From NCBI GenBank assembly GCA_036788835.1, contig DAIQMR010000017.1, positions 1 through 49,239 of the forward strand: DNA of 49,239 nt. Direction: 5' to 3'. The translations under genes were made by a program, and so were the position numbers. The notes beneath the pieces are model-generated. The model was not told the origin of the DNA. It worked only from the letters and a program-made list of their open reading frames with translations, and made no database searches. Source of the stretch: JALCSJ01 sp036788835 (GTDB lineage: Bacteria > Bacillota > Negativicutes > Acidaminococcales > Acidaminococcaceae). This document shows, piece by piece, positions 41,995 to 49,239 of the stretch (position 1 is the first letter of the stretch; each line of letters opens with the position of its first letter).

Positions 41995-44817
41995 TTAACG
42001 TTTCATAATTACAGCTGCTATGGTTGCATACATAGTCTTAGGACTAATTGGTTTGGCTAAGTGTGCATTCATGCCTGCATCTAAGGACTTTTTCACATCA
42101 GACTCATAGGCATTAGCCGTCATGGCAACGATAGGAATGCTCTTAGCTTCTGGATGGGAAGATGCCCGAATTGCACGCGTAGCAGCCAGTCCATCCATGT
42201 CCGGCATACGAATATCCATTAAAATGATGTCGAATTGCCGTGCCTCTGACTTGGTAAAGATATTGACACATTCTAAACCGTTTTTGACCCACACCACCTC
42301 ACACCCTGCTTTCTGCAGTAGCCTAATGGCTACCTCTGCATTCAGTGGTTGGTCCTCTGCCATCAACACATGCTTACCATGCAGTTTTTCCATAACTGCT
42401 TCTTTGCTTTCTTTTTGATGTTCTGCTACTTGTACAACATCCTTTTCATCGACACACTCAAAATCAATGTCAATAGTAATTTTCGTTCCTACCCCAGGCT
42501 CACTTTCTACTATTATGGTAGCTCCCATCATATCAACCAGGCGCTTCACAATAGACAACCCTAAACCACTACCAGCATAGGTGTCTGTCAATGCGTTATG
42601 CTCCTGTGAAAAGGGCTGAAAGATTTTATGCTCTACAAAATCACGGCTCATGCCAATTCCTGTATCAGCTACCGTCAATCTATCATGCACTATCTTGCCC
42701 TCACGTCTCAAGACCATAAAAGCAAGTTCAACGGTACCACCAGCTGGGGTAAATTTAATGGCATTGGAAAGAAGATTGATGAAAATCTGTTTCATTCTCA
42801 TTGGATCCATGCGTACATAGCCGTTTAAATCGGCATCGTTTTTGATAATTCTAAACTCCACGCCCTTTTCTTTAGCCATCTGCATAACGATTGCAGTGCT
42901 GCTGGCCATAAAATCTTTGGTGGAAACAACCATTGGGAATAGCGTCAGCTTGCCACTCTCGATTCTTTGCAAATCCAACGTATCATTGATAAGCCCCAAG
43001 AGATATGTACCGGAATCATGGATTTTCCTCATGTTTTCCTGTAATACCTGAGGGCTTCTTTCCCCCATGGACAATGACGAGATACCCAGTATGCCATTCA
43101 TTGGCGTGCGCATATCGTGACTCATGCGTGCGTAGAAATCATTTTTTTCTTTGGTTGCTATTTCAGAAGTATGCAAGGCTTGTTTGAGCATCGTAGCATT
43201 TTTTGCCTCAGCACTTTTCCTGCGCAGCACTAAAAATAAAATGACAATGCCAAAAACTAAAGTCGCAAACAAAAAAACCAATGCACCAAAAGCAACAGGA
43301 TTGCGATACATAATAGATTGCATTGATGTATTCTTACGGTCGTAGTAAGTATATGCCTCCGCCATGCCGGAGATATCTTTCGCTGTGATTGAAGCAATAC
43401 TTTTTTGTAAAATTGAGCAAAGCAGCCTATCCTGGGTAGAGGCGACTGCAATGCCAAAATTCGTTGATTGATTGCTTTCCGAAAGTGCCATCAGTGAATT
43501 TGTCACGTCATCATATACCATATCCTGGATACACTTGGTATATGAGAACATAAAATCAGCAGTCCCATCTTTTACGGCCTTACCGCAGGCCTCCACCGAG
43601 TCCTCATTGACAAACTCATAGCCCTGTCCTTGAAGCCATCCGCTAATCGAATTGCCTGTCAATGCACAGCGCCTGCCCGTACCGTCATAATCTCTGCGGG
43701 CCAGCCTTGAAATTGTGCTGTTATAATAGGGAGCAAGCAAAACGAGGTTATTGTTTTCTGCCTTATTGGCATTACTTGTATAATCGCATATAATGTCCAC
43801 TGCTTTATCTTTTATTGTGTTGTAATACTTTGCTCTGGAATCAAGCACCAGCATTTGAATATTCAGTCCCGTGCGAAAGAAAATCTCTCTGGTAATATCC
43901 ATCAGAAGTCCCTTCATCTTACCATCTTCATAATAAGACAGTGGTTTTCTGTTGGGGTTAATCACGGCATAATAGACTTTCTGATTTTTAATGGCAGCAT
44001 CAATATAGGCCTGCTCGTCCTCTGTAAACTGCACGGCTCTTCCTGCACTGCTTTTGTAATATTTCTGATATAATATGTCCTGATACTGAGGTTCTGCCTT
44101 GGCTAGCTTGCTCAAGCCGTCGTTAACCTGATTGAGCAGTGCTGTGTTGCCTTTTCGCACAACATAGTATACATTCAGCGTGTCAAACTCATCTAAGGTC
44201 CAGACATCTGTTAATTTAAGCAGACTGCTAGTGACAACCATATCAACTTCGCCGCTTTGTAGCTTGGCGGAAAGCTCGCTGGTACTTTCGCAAAGAATGG
44301 ATTTATATGTAAAGCCATGCTTTTCCGCGTAGTCATGAAAACTGTAATTTTGATTATTGGAGACAATCATGCCTACAGATACATTGTTCCAGTTACTGTA
44401 ATCCGTAGTGCTATACTTTCTATTGTTGGCTTGTACAGATATAACCGTTGAACTAGTTCCCATGGGCAAGGATGAATAGTCGAATTTTTCATGTCTTGCC
44501 GCTGTATAATTGACAGGAGCAAGTAAGTCTATTTCCCCTTTTTCTAAAAGTTTAAGCATATCCTGCCAACTAATATTTTCATTATAGCCTATATATTCGT
44601 AGTTCCAGTTCTCATAGATACGCAACTTTTGCAAAATGTCGTATCCATAACCACTTTTATCGCCCTGAGCCGTGGCATCATTAAAACTGTCATATCGAAA
44701 ATATCCCACACGAATCGTCTGTCGTTCCTGTGCACTTGCCCAATTAACGCAAGAACTAATAGATAACCCAATAATGCATATAATTTTCAAAACCTTAAGG
44801 ATGGCTTGTTGCCCCAT
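41995..44817 (-). CDS. BvgS-like hybrid sensor kinase with two periplasmic binding domains
   Basis: About 940 residues. Signal/anchor (~5-25), two SBP_bac_3-type ligand domains (~30-250 and ~265-490; IRVGYFRYDSF, YNEN, then VYYAVINPNRKPLSYYEDG), a membrane helix (~510-530), HisKA with RMSHDMRTPMNG (His at about 566), HATPase (NLLSNAIKFTPAGG, ADTGIGMS, GSGLGLSIVKRL) and a receiver (LMDIRMPDMDG, Asp at about 865; AMTANA). The paired Venus-flytrap domains suggest sensing of amino acids or similar. Next on the strand is the receiver-EAL gene, so the output is probably c-di-GMP breakdown. GAGAGG sets the ATG at 44817. Confidence 0.92.
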   Translation of the reverse strand: MGQQAILKVLKIICIIGLSISSCVNWASAQERQTIRVGYFRYDSFNDATAQGDKSGYGYDILQKLRIYENWNYEYIGYNENISWQDMLKLLEKGEIDLLAPVNYTAARHEKFDYSSLPMGTSSTVISVQANNRKYSTTDYSNWNNVSVGMIVSNNQNYSFHDYAEKHGFTYKSILCESTSELSAKLQSGEVDMVVTSSLLKLTDVWTLDEFDTLNVYYVVRKGNTALLNQVNDGLSKLAKAEPQYQDILYQKYYKSSAGRAVQFTEDEQAYIDAAIKNQKVYYAVINPNRKPLSYYEDGKMKGLLMDITREIFFRTGLNIQMLVLDSRAKYYNTIKDKAVDIICDYTSNANKAENNNLVLLAPYYNSTISRLARRDYDGTGRRCALTGNSISGWLQGQGYEFVNEDSVEACGKAVKDGTADFMFSYTKCIQDMVYDDVTNSLMALSESNQSTNFGIAVASTQDRLLCSILQKSIASITAKDISGMAEAYTYYDRKNTSMQSIMYRNPVAFGALVFLFATLVFGIVILFLVLRRKSAEAKNATMLKQALHTSEIATKEKNDFYARMSHDMRTPMNGILGISSLSMGERSPQVLQENMRKIHDSGTYLLGLINDTLDLQRIESGKLTLFPMVVSTKDFMASSTAIVMQMAKEKGVEFRIIKNDADLNGYVRMDPMRMKQIFINLLSNAIKFTPAGGTVELAFMVLRREGKIVHDRLTVADTGIGMSRDFVEHKIFQPFSQEHNALTDTYAGSGLGLSIVKRLVDMMGATIIVESEPGVGTKITIDIDFECVDEKDVVQVAEHQKESKEAVMEKLHGKHVLMAEDQPLNAEVAIRLLQKAGCEVVWVKNGLECVNIFTKSEARQFDIILMDIRMPDMDGLAATRAIRASSHPEAKSIPIVAMTANAYESDVKKSLDAGMNAHLAKPISPKTMYATIAAVIMKR

Positions 44818-44873
44818 CACAAACACCTCTCAAACCCATTTTTTGTTCACGTCACTGCCAACCTACTATTTTC

Positions 44874-44902
44874 AGTATACAATTATTTGTAAATTTAGAC
44901 AA
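44874..44902 (-). promoter_or_regulatory. Promoter of the hybrid kinase gene
   Basis: TTGTCT (44897-44902), 17 bp, TATACT (44874-44879) on the minus strand. Confidence 0.65.
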
Positions 44903-45067
44903 TATTTTTATATTTACCAATCCAATCGGCTTGTTTAGTCAATGTTTTTAGTTGCAAGAAGAGCTTCCCCATAAAGTTCAATGAGAAGCTCCGGTATAAC
45001 ATGATAGATAGTGTAATTGTAGTGAAAAGCTGAGGCTGAAATTTCGGAACGGGAAAGAAATTGCAGT

Positions 45068-48000
45068 TTAGAAGTGGTACTTGGCAGAAATGCTATAAAC
45101 TTCTTTGTGGTTGTTCGAGGACTTTTCGCCGCGAATTTCTGCCTGACCAGTCCACTTGCCGCCCAATGATGTGTAAGCGTTCAGATTATAGGTCAAATAG
45201 TTTCTGTCGTTTTCTGTCTTCACAGTGAAGCTGTCTGTGCCGCCTACAAATGTGCCGTTCAGTTCAGGATTTACACCGCTGAGAATCCGTTTGTAACCGA
45301 TAGACCCGCCCCAACCGCTGGTAGGCGTAATTCTACGTTTGAACTCCACACCTAACTCTGCTCTTGTGGAATTATTAGATGCGTTGTCAATGTTCTTGGC
45401 AAAGGCACTGCTGCCTGATTCGGTATAGCTATCCTGGCTGGTATGGGTATAGCCCAATTCTCCGTAGGGTTTAATCTTCCATGTCTTTTCCTTAGTGGAA
45501 GGAATGGTGTATTTAGCCTTTAGGCCCACATCCCATATCTTTGCCTTGAAGTCGCTGTTCAGCTTTGTGCTGTTGTTCCACGTATAAGAATCTAAATCAT
45601 AGTGATTGGCACCATAGCTTACGTAGCCTTGGTATTCCCAGTCACCGTTTTGTTTGTCACCATAGATACCCAGCCGCCAGTCGTTACTGTTGCCGTTCAG
45701 ATAATCCGTACTGTAGCTGGTTTTACCATAGGCAAAGAAACCGCCTAGACGAGCATCTTTACCTACGTCCTTGTCATAACCTACTACACCGCCGAAGCTC
45801 TGGTTATTTAAGTCAGATTCTCCATTGCTGCCGCCGTAGCCTTCAAAGCATCTGAACATCTTCAGCCAGAAATTATTATTGGCATCTAAAACTACCGGAA
45901 CATTAGTGTTTACTGTCTTATTCTCTCCGTCTAAAGATGGGACCTGTACTGGCACTCCCACTGTGCCATCGAAAACACTGGTATCCAGTCTGCTGTAAAG
46001 AGAATTAGCAGTTAAGCTGCTCATAGGTGTCTGCCCCAGAAGCTTGGTCCGCTCTGCTGCTGTCACTGAATTCATTAACTTCTTCATGTCATCGGAAGAG
46101 TTATAGAAAACATTGGCCGCCTGCTGACCAGCAGCATTGTTTTCCTGCATCAGGTTGGGTGCCGCACTATTAAAAGCCTGAGCTACGCGTCTTTCATTTT
46201 CATTCATGCCAACCGTGTCGCCTAGAGCTTTGGTCTGGCTTGCCGTAAAGAAGGCATTATTGCCCTCCACCGTACCTGTAGCAGTCACATAATCCGATAG
46301 GTTGCTTGTCTCAATATTGCCTTTGATCCCTTGGGTAGCAGTTAGGTAATTGTATTTTTTATTTAGGAGAGGCTTGTTCTTTGCCTGTGCCACTAGGCTG
46401 CTGGCCGTAGTATCCGGCTTAAGATCTGCCTTCCCGTTTACATTCAGCAAATACACCTTGCTGCCATTATCTGCAGAAACTAGAGCAATATTACCGTCAC
46501 TGACTAAATCACCGACAATATTTACGTCACCGGTAGTAGCGCCCAGGGTACCATGGTTGGTAAAAACTCCAACCCCGTGCAGTTTCCGTGCGTCATGAGA
46601 TTCACTGACCTGCAAGCGATAATTCAGTGTATGCTGAGCAGCATCGTCAGGGGTCATCATATCGTAAGTTCCGGAACCTTCCAGCGACGCTCCTTTAACT
46701 ACGTCAACAGATAAAACTTGTGCCTTGCCGGTATATTCATTGGTGCCTTTAGCAAAAGACACCCGTGTATTTTTTTTGCCTATAATATCCCCATTGTAGG
46801 AATTTCCGTTAATACTGAGAGTGGTCGTTAATTCGTCGGAGCCTGTGTATTGCCGATAAAGAAGAGAATCTATGGTCCCACCGGCATTGACAATATCGTC
46901 ATAGTCATAGAGCCACTCATTGTGAATGTCTCCCTTAATGAGCGCTGTATTACCAATGGCTACATTTTTTACGTAGGCATTATCGGCCATGTGTATTGCC
47001 GCCCTACTGCCTTGCAAAACACCATCAACAGTAAAGCTATTTACTAGGGGCCCATCTACTTCTACCGAAGCAGCGTCCAGTAACTGATTGGTTAACATAT
47101 AGCTCCAGGCACCGTAGGATGCTCTGGCTCCCATGGAATGGCCTATTTCATTACGGCCAAAATTAAAATCAGCACCAATCCCACCTTGACCATTAGCCGT
47201 AACCACACTGTCTTCAGCCAACAGGATATTGTGATTTTTGCCGAAGGCCACCAGCAACCCGTTGCCATTAAGACCATCGGCCTGAACATGGACGCCGGAT
47301 TCTACTATGATATTGTTATCTGTACCGTCAACACGAATGCCAACGCCGGCAGCACCATCTGTCAGAAGTTTGGCCTCTTGATACACCTTATTGCGACTGC
47401 CATATACATGCAGACCTATACCAAAATCATTTGAGTTATAGGTATTAGTCAGGTAGGCAGAGCCCTCTTCATTGCGGGCATAATAAGGATTCTGGTTATA
47501 CACAGTCAGACCATTTCCGTATATGGATGATCCATAAAAATCCCGACGGTCTATGGTATAGCCTATATCCTGCAGCATTGCCAGCTCTGCTTCCATAAAA
47601 GCAAAGTAATTGCGGAAACGCTGGTGACTCATCATGGAATTGCGCAGTTCTATATGGCTCAAATCTATAAATTCTTCAAAACCGCCTTGGCCATTTGACA
47701 AATATTCTACCCCGTTTATAGGAACTCCCGGCACCGGGTCCTGATTCATTAGTGTGCCACGTGAAGAATAAACCGTCATTTTGGCCCCATTCAGTACTTC
47801 TGATACATTCTCGCCGGAAAAATAAGGCAGTTTACTTGTATTGTCATCAGCCAACTTACTGTAACCGGGCAAATCGAAATAAGTAGTTCCGCCCGGTGTA
47901 TGCTCCAATGTTTTAATTTCTAAAGCGGGCTGTACTTGTTGGCCGCGCCAGTCATAGAGATGGCTGTTATATGTGTGATTCTCGTTTGGAAAGAAGTAGC

Positions 48001-48583
48001 CATTGATGGCTGCGCTAATACCAAGAGCATGTCCCATCTCGTGGACCATGGTATTGGCCAAGGTACCATTTTCCTCCGTGCACAGGGGCGTCAAGAACTC
48101 GCTTTCCGGCATCCCCGTAGGATACAAGGGCTGTCCTATTCCTATTAGAGCTGCCATATCGGCATATTCTGTTCCATATCCCTGCAGAAGACATGCAAGC
48201 AGGTTCATGGCCAGAGGCGGATTATCGTTACCTATTTCTGCTACTAGACTAGTGGCAAAAGCATTATCTGCATTATATGTTATTACAGTAATATCTGAAG
48301 CTGCACTTGGATGCAACCCCGGCGCCAAGACATGTTCCCAATAATTGACAGCGTATAAGATGTGTTGCTTTTGCCAAGGATCCAATGTATAGGTAGACGT
48401 TTCACCCCATACATCAACAGATTCACCGGCATTGTAAAACTTTACATTAAAATATCCTAAATTTGAAGCATAGCTATCTACAGCTTCGCTGATAGTAGAA
48501 AACCCAGGGCAACCGGAAAAAGTCATCAAAGCCAATGTTCCCAACACAGCAGTCTGCAATTTTTTCTTGTGAGGTCTTAGCAT
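45068..48583 (-). CDS. Autotransporter with HExxH metalloprotease-like passenger
   Basis: A 1171-residue protein. The signal region LGTLALMTFSGCPG looks like a possible lipobox, as in some autotransporter proteases such as NalP and SphB1. The passenger carries TMVHEMGHALGI (His ~183), the HExxHxxG zinc-protease motif; the third ligand is not obvious. Residues ~340-800 form a parallel beta-helix-like region (repeated GLHVYGSRNKV, GIRVDGTDNNI, GLLVAFGKNHN turns). The C-terminal ~290 residues are a beta-barrel ending VYSISAKYHF. Likely a surface zinc endopeptidase, not seen to belong to a named family. AGGGGGA precedes the ATG. Confidence 0.88.
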   Translation of the reverse strand: MLRPHKKKLQTAVLGTLALMTFSGCPGFSTISEAVDSYASNLGYFNVKFYNAGESVDVWGETSTYTLDPWQKQHILYAVNYWEHVLAPGLHPSAASDITVITYNADNAFATSLVAEIGNDNPPLAMNLLACLLQGYGTEYADMAALIGIGQPLYPTGMPESEFLTPLCTEENGTLANTMVHEMGHALGISAAINGYFFPNENHTYNSHLYDWRGQQVQPALEIKTLEHTPGGTTYFDLPGYSKLADDNTSKLPYFSGENVSEVLNGAKMTVYSSRGTLMNQDPVPGVPINGVEYLSNGQGGFEEFIDLSHIELRNSMMSHQRFRNYFAFMEAELAMLQDIGYTIDRRDFYGSSIYGNGLTVYNQNPYYARNEEGSAYLTNTYNSNDFGIGLHVYGSRNKVYQEAKLLTDGAAGVGIRVDGTDNNIIVESGVHVQADGLNGNGLLVAFGKNHNILLAEDSVVTANGQGGIGADFNFGRNEIGHSMGARASYGAWSYMLTNQLLDAASVEVDGPLVNSFTVDGVLQGSRAAIHMADNAYVKNVAIGNTALIKGDIHNEWLYDYDDIVNAGGTIDSLLYRQYTGSDELTTTLSINGNSYNGDIIGKKNTRVSFAKGTNEYTGKAQVLSVDVVKGASLEGSGTYDMMTPDDAAQHTLNYRLQVSESHDARKLHGVGVFTNHGTLGATTGDVNIVGDLVSDGNIALVSADNGSKVYLLNVNGKADLKPDTTASSLVAQAKNKPLLNKKYNYLTATQGIKGNIETSNLSDYVTATGTVEGNNAFFTASQTKALGDTVGMNENERRVAQAFNSAAPNLMQENNAAGQQAANVFYNSSDDMKKLMNSVTAAERTKLLGQTPMSSLTANSLYSRLDTSVFDGTVGVPVQVPSLDGENKTVNTNVPVVLDANNNFWLKMFRCFEGYGGSNGESDLNNQSFGGVVGYDKDVGKDARLGGFFAYGKTSYSTDYLNGNSNDWRLGIYGDKQNGDWEYQGYVSYGANHYDLDSYTWNNSTKLNSDFKAKIWDVGLKAKYTIPSTKEKTWKIKPYGELGYTHTSQDSYTESGSSAFAKNIDNASNNSTRAELGVEFKRRITPTSGWGGSIGYKRILSGVNPELNGTFVGGTDSFTVKTENDRNYLTYNLNAYTSLGGKWTGQAEIRGEKSSNNHKEVYSISAKYHF

Positions 48584-48719
48584 AACAGTTCCCCCTGATT
48601 ATTGCTTTATTATCTATCCTTCCTCGCTGAAACGGCTTCCTTAATTATTATATTTTAACAAATAAAGCTATTTTTCACAACTATTGTCTCGTTTTTTGTA
48701 CACAATAGTCCGTGTCATA

Positions 48720-48821
48720 TTATACTTTATCTCCCCGCCCCGTCCAAATCCCCAAACCAGCAATTAAATCACTATCGTAGAAAGGCCTAATTTTTGCTAA
48801 ATAATGCTCTCGAATAATCAT
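48720..48821 (-). pseudogene. Truncated start of an AAA+/DUF4143-type ATPase
   Basis: GGGAGG then ATG at 48821 opens MIIREHYLAKIRPFYDSDLI, the characteristic start of AAA-14/DUF4143 ATPases, but the Walker A region is replaced by unrelated sequence and the frame stops after 33 residues. A decayed gene start with its ribosome site intact. The remainder of 48584-49145 holds inverted repeats and sequence like that after the first autotransporter. Confidence 0.6.
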
Positions 48822-48872
48822 AGTTTGTACCTCCCTACAACCATTATACTGAAATGTTTTTCCTAAGCCAAT

Positions 48873-48927
48873 AAAATCTTTCAGTACTAGTGAAAGATTT
48901 TTCTATATTTGTAAAATCTTTCACTAG
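48873..48927. repeat. Three-arm inverted repeat AAAATCTTTCA(CTAG)
   Basis: CTAGTGAAAGATTTT (48887-48901) and its exact complement AAAATCTTTCACTAG (48913-48927) flank 11 nt; a third arm AAAATCTTTCA lies at 48873-48883. It sits upstream of the truncated ATPase, where an operator would be. Confidence 0.6.
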
Positions 48928-49070
48928 AAAAGACTCCCTTCATGCCATCCAGACTGAGAACGCCCCCATACGAGAAAATGTATCGGCAGAATACGGAACC
49001 AGCGACAGCCGCAAGGATTGGTTTGCTGTAGGAGATTCCAAGAGACATCCTAACTTAGACATAACATAAA

Positions 49071-49150
49071 CAGGAGGCGGCCCCATAGCTAATGCCACGA
49101 GGCCACCTGACAATACCGATATTAATTTGGGGAAAGATACCGGCATTAGA
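49071..49150 (-). repeat. Sequence shared with the 3' region of the first autotransporter
   Basis: GGAGGCGGCCCC..., GAGGCCAC, ATTAATTTGGGGAAAGATAC and CGGCATTAGAA appear in the same order as in 16200-16345. Both copies follow an autotransporter stop codon. Confidence 0.5.
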
Positions 49151-49239
49151 ATTTCCATTCTCCTTTCACGCCTACTTGCAGAGTGCTGTAGCCCTGACTA
49201 CCCCAGGCTTTTCCTACTTCGCCGCGTAGCGTGAATTTC
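49146..49239 (-). CDS. 3' end of an autotransporter (continues beyond the window)
   Basis: The last 30 codons encode FTLRGEVGKAWGSQGYSTLQ then VGVKGEWKF and TAA. This closely matches the C-terminus of the protease autotransporter ending at 24561, so it is a beta-barrel end of a paralogue. The rest lies outside the window, so the passenger is unknown. Confidence 0.85.
   Translation of the reverse strand, partial: KFTLRGEVGKAWGSQGYSTLQVGVKGEWKF

Noticed and set aside
48940..49158. 72-codon minus-strand frame
   Set aside because: It overlaps the end of the autotransporter and its 3' region in another frame, without a ribosome site.

Overview
The window looks like a chromosomal scaffold piece from a diderm Firmicute of the Negativicutes, probably an Acidaminococcaceae/Phascolarctobacterium-like gut anaerobe. 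This is an inference: Firmicute-style genes with strong AGGAGG-type ribosome binding sites sit beside several classical autotransporters (signal peptide, passenger, C-terminal beta-barrel ending in an aromatic residue), which need an outer membrane. The metabolism visible (pyruvate phosphate dikinase, periplasmic asparaginase, sugar-acid dehydratases, a LarA-type nickel racemase homologue, a flavodiiron protein) is anaerobic. A run of exactly 100 N inside a 48-bp tandem repeat shows this is a draft assembly. No tRNA, rRNA, CRISPR array or intact transposase was seen.

Layout. 1-655: a c-di-GMP-I riboswitch in front of a frameshifted signalling gene that runs off the left edge. 800-8000: two ABC-F ATPases, pyruvate phosphate dikinase and a pseudouridine synthase. 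8000-10400: a gltS remnant, an orphan amino-acid-binding lipoprotein, an 88-codon gene with an in-frame UGA and a SECIS-like hairpin (candidate selenoprotein), and a secreted protein. 10600-14940: an aldolase-dhaL-dhaK-VOC operon and a HerA/YjgR-like ATPase. 15000-16100: the tandem repeat/gap and a secreted DUF3298-like protein. 16300-20500: an autotransporter and a membrane-embedded LuxR-type regulator. 20600-24400: an Rrf2 regulator, an acyl-CoA dehydrogenase/EtfA/rubredoxin fusion and a flavodiiron protein, probably an oxygen-protection module. 24500-31360: a papain-family cysteine-protease autotransporter, a second orphan binding lipoprotein, a glycerophosphodiesterase and asparaginase. 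31390-37700: a GntR-controlled hydroxy/sugar-acid locus (two UxaA large subunits, one SAF small subunit, a GntP permease, a LarA homologue) with matching palindromic operators. 37800-39470: small genes, repeat scars and an ECF S component. 39575-44820: a receiver-EAL protein and a BvgS-like hybrid kinase. 45068-48583: an HExxH metalloprotease-like autotransporter. 48700-49239: a truncated ATPase start and the 3' end of another autotransporter.

How the parts may work together. The periplasmic-sensing kinase and the receiver-EAL protein could link extracellular amino-acid-like ligands to c-di-GMP hydrolysis, and the c-di-GMP riboswitch at the left edge reads the same messenger. A ~100-bp upstream element with two boxes exactly 32 bp apart is shared by the EAL gene and the autotransporter at 16344-18731, suggesting that signalling and surface display are co-regulated. 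The Rrf2/dehydrogenase/flavodiiron cluster would move electrons from acyl-CoA through the fused FAD and rubredoxin domains to O2. The strongest novelty candidate is the small UGA-containing gene at 9316-9582.
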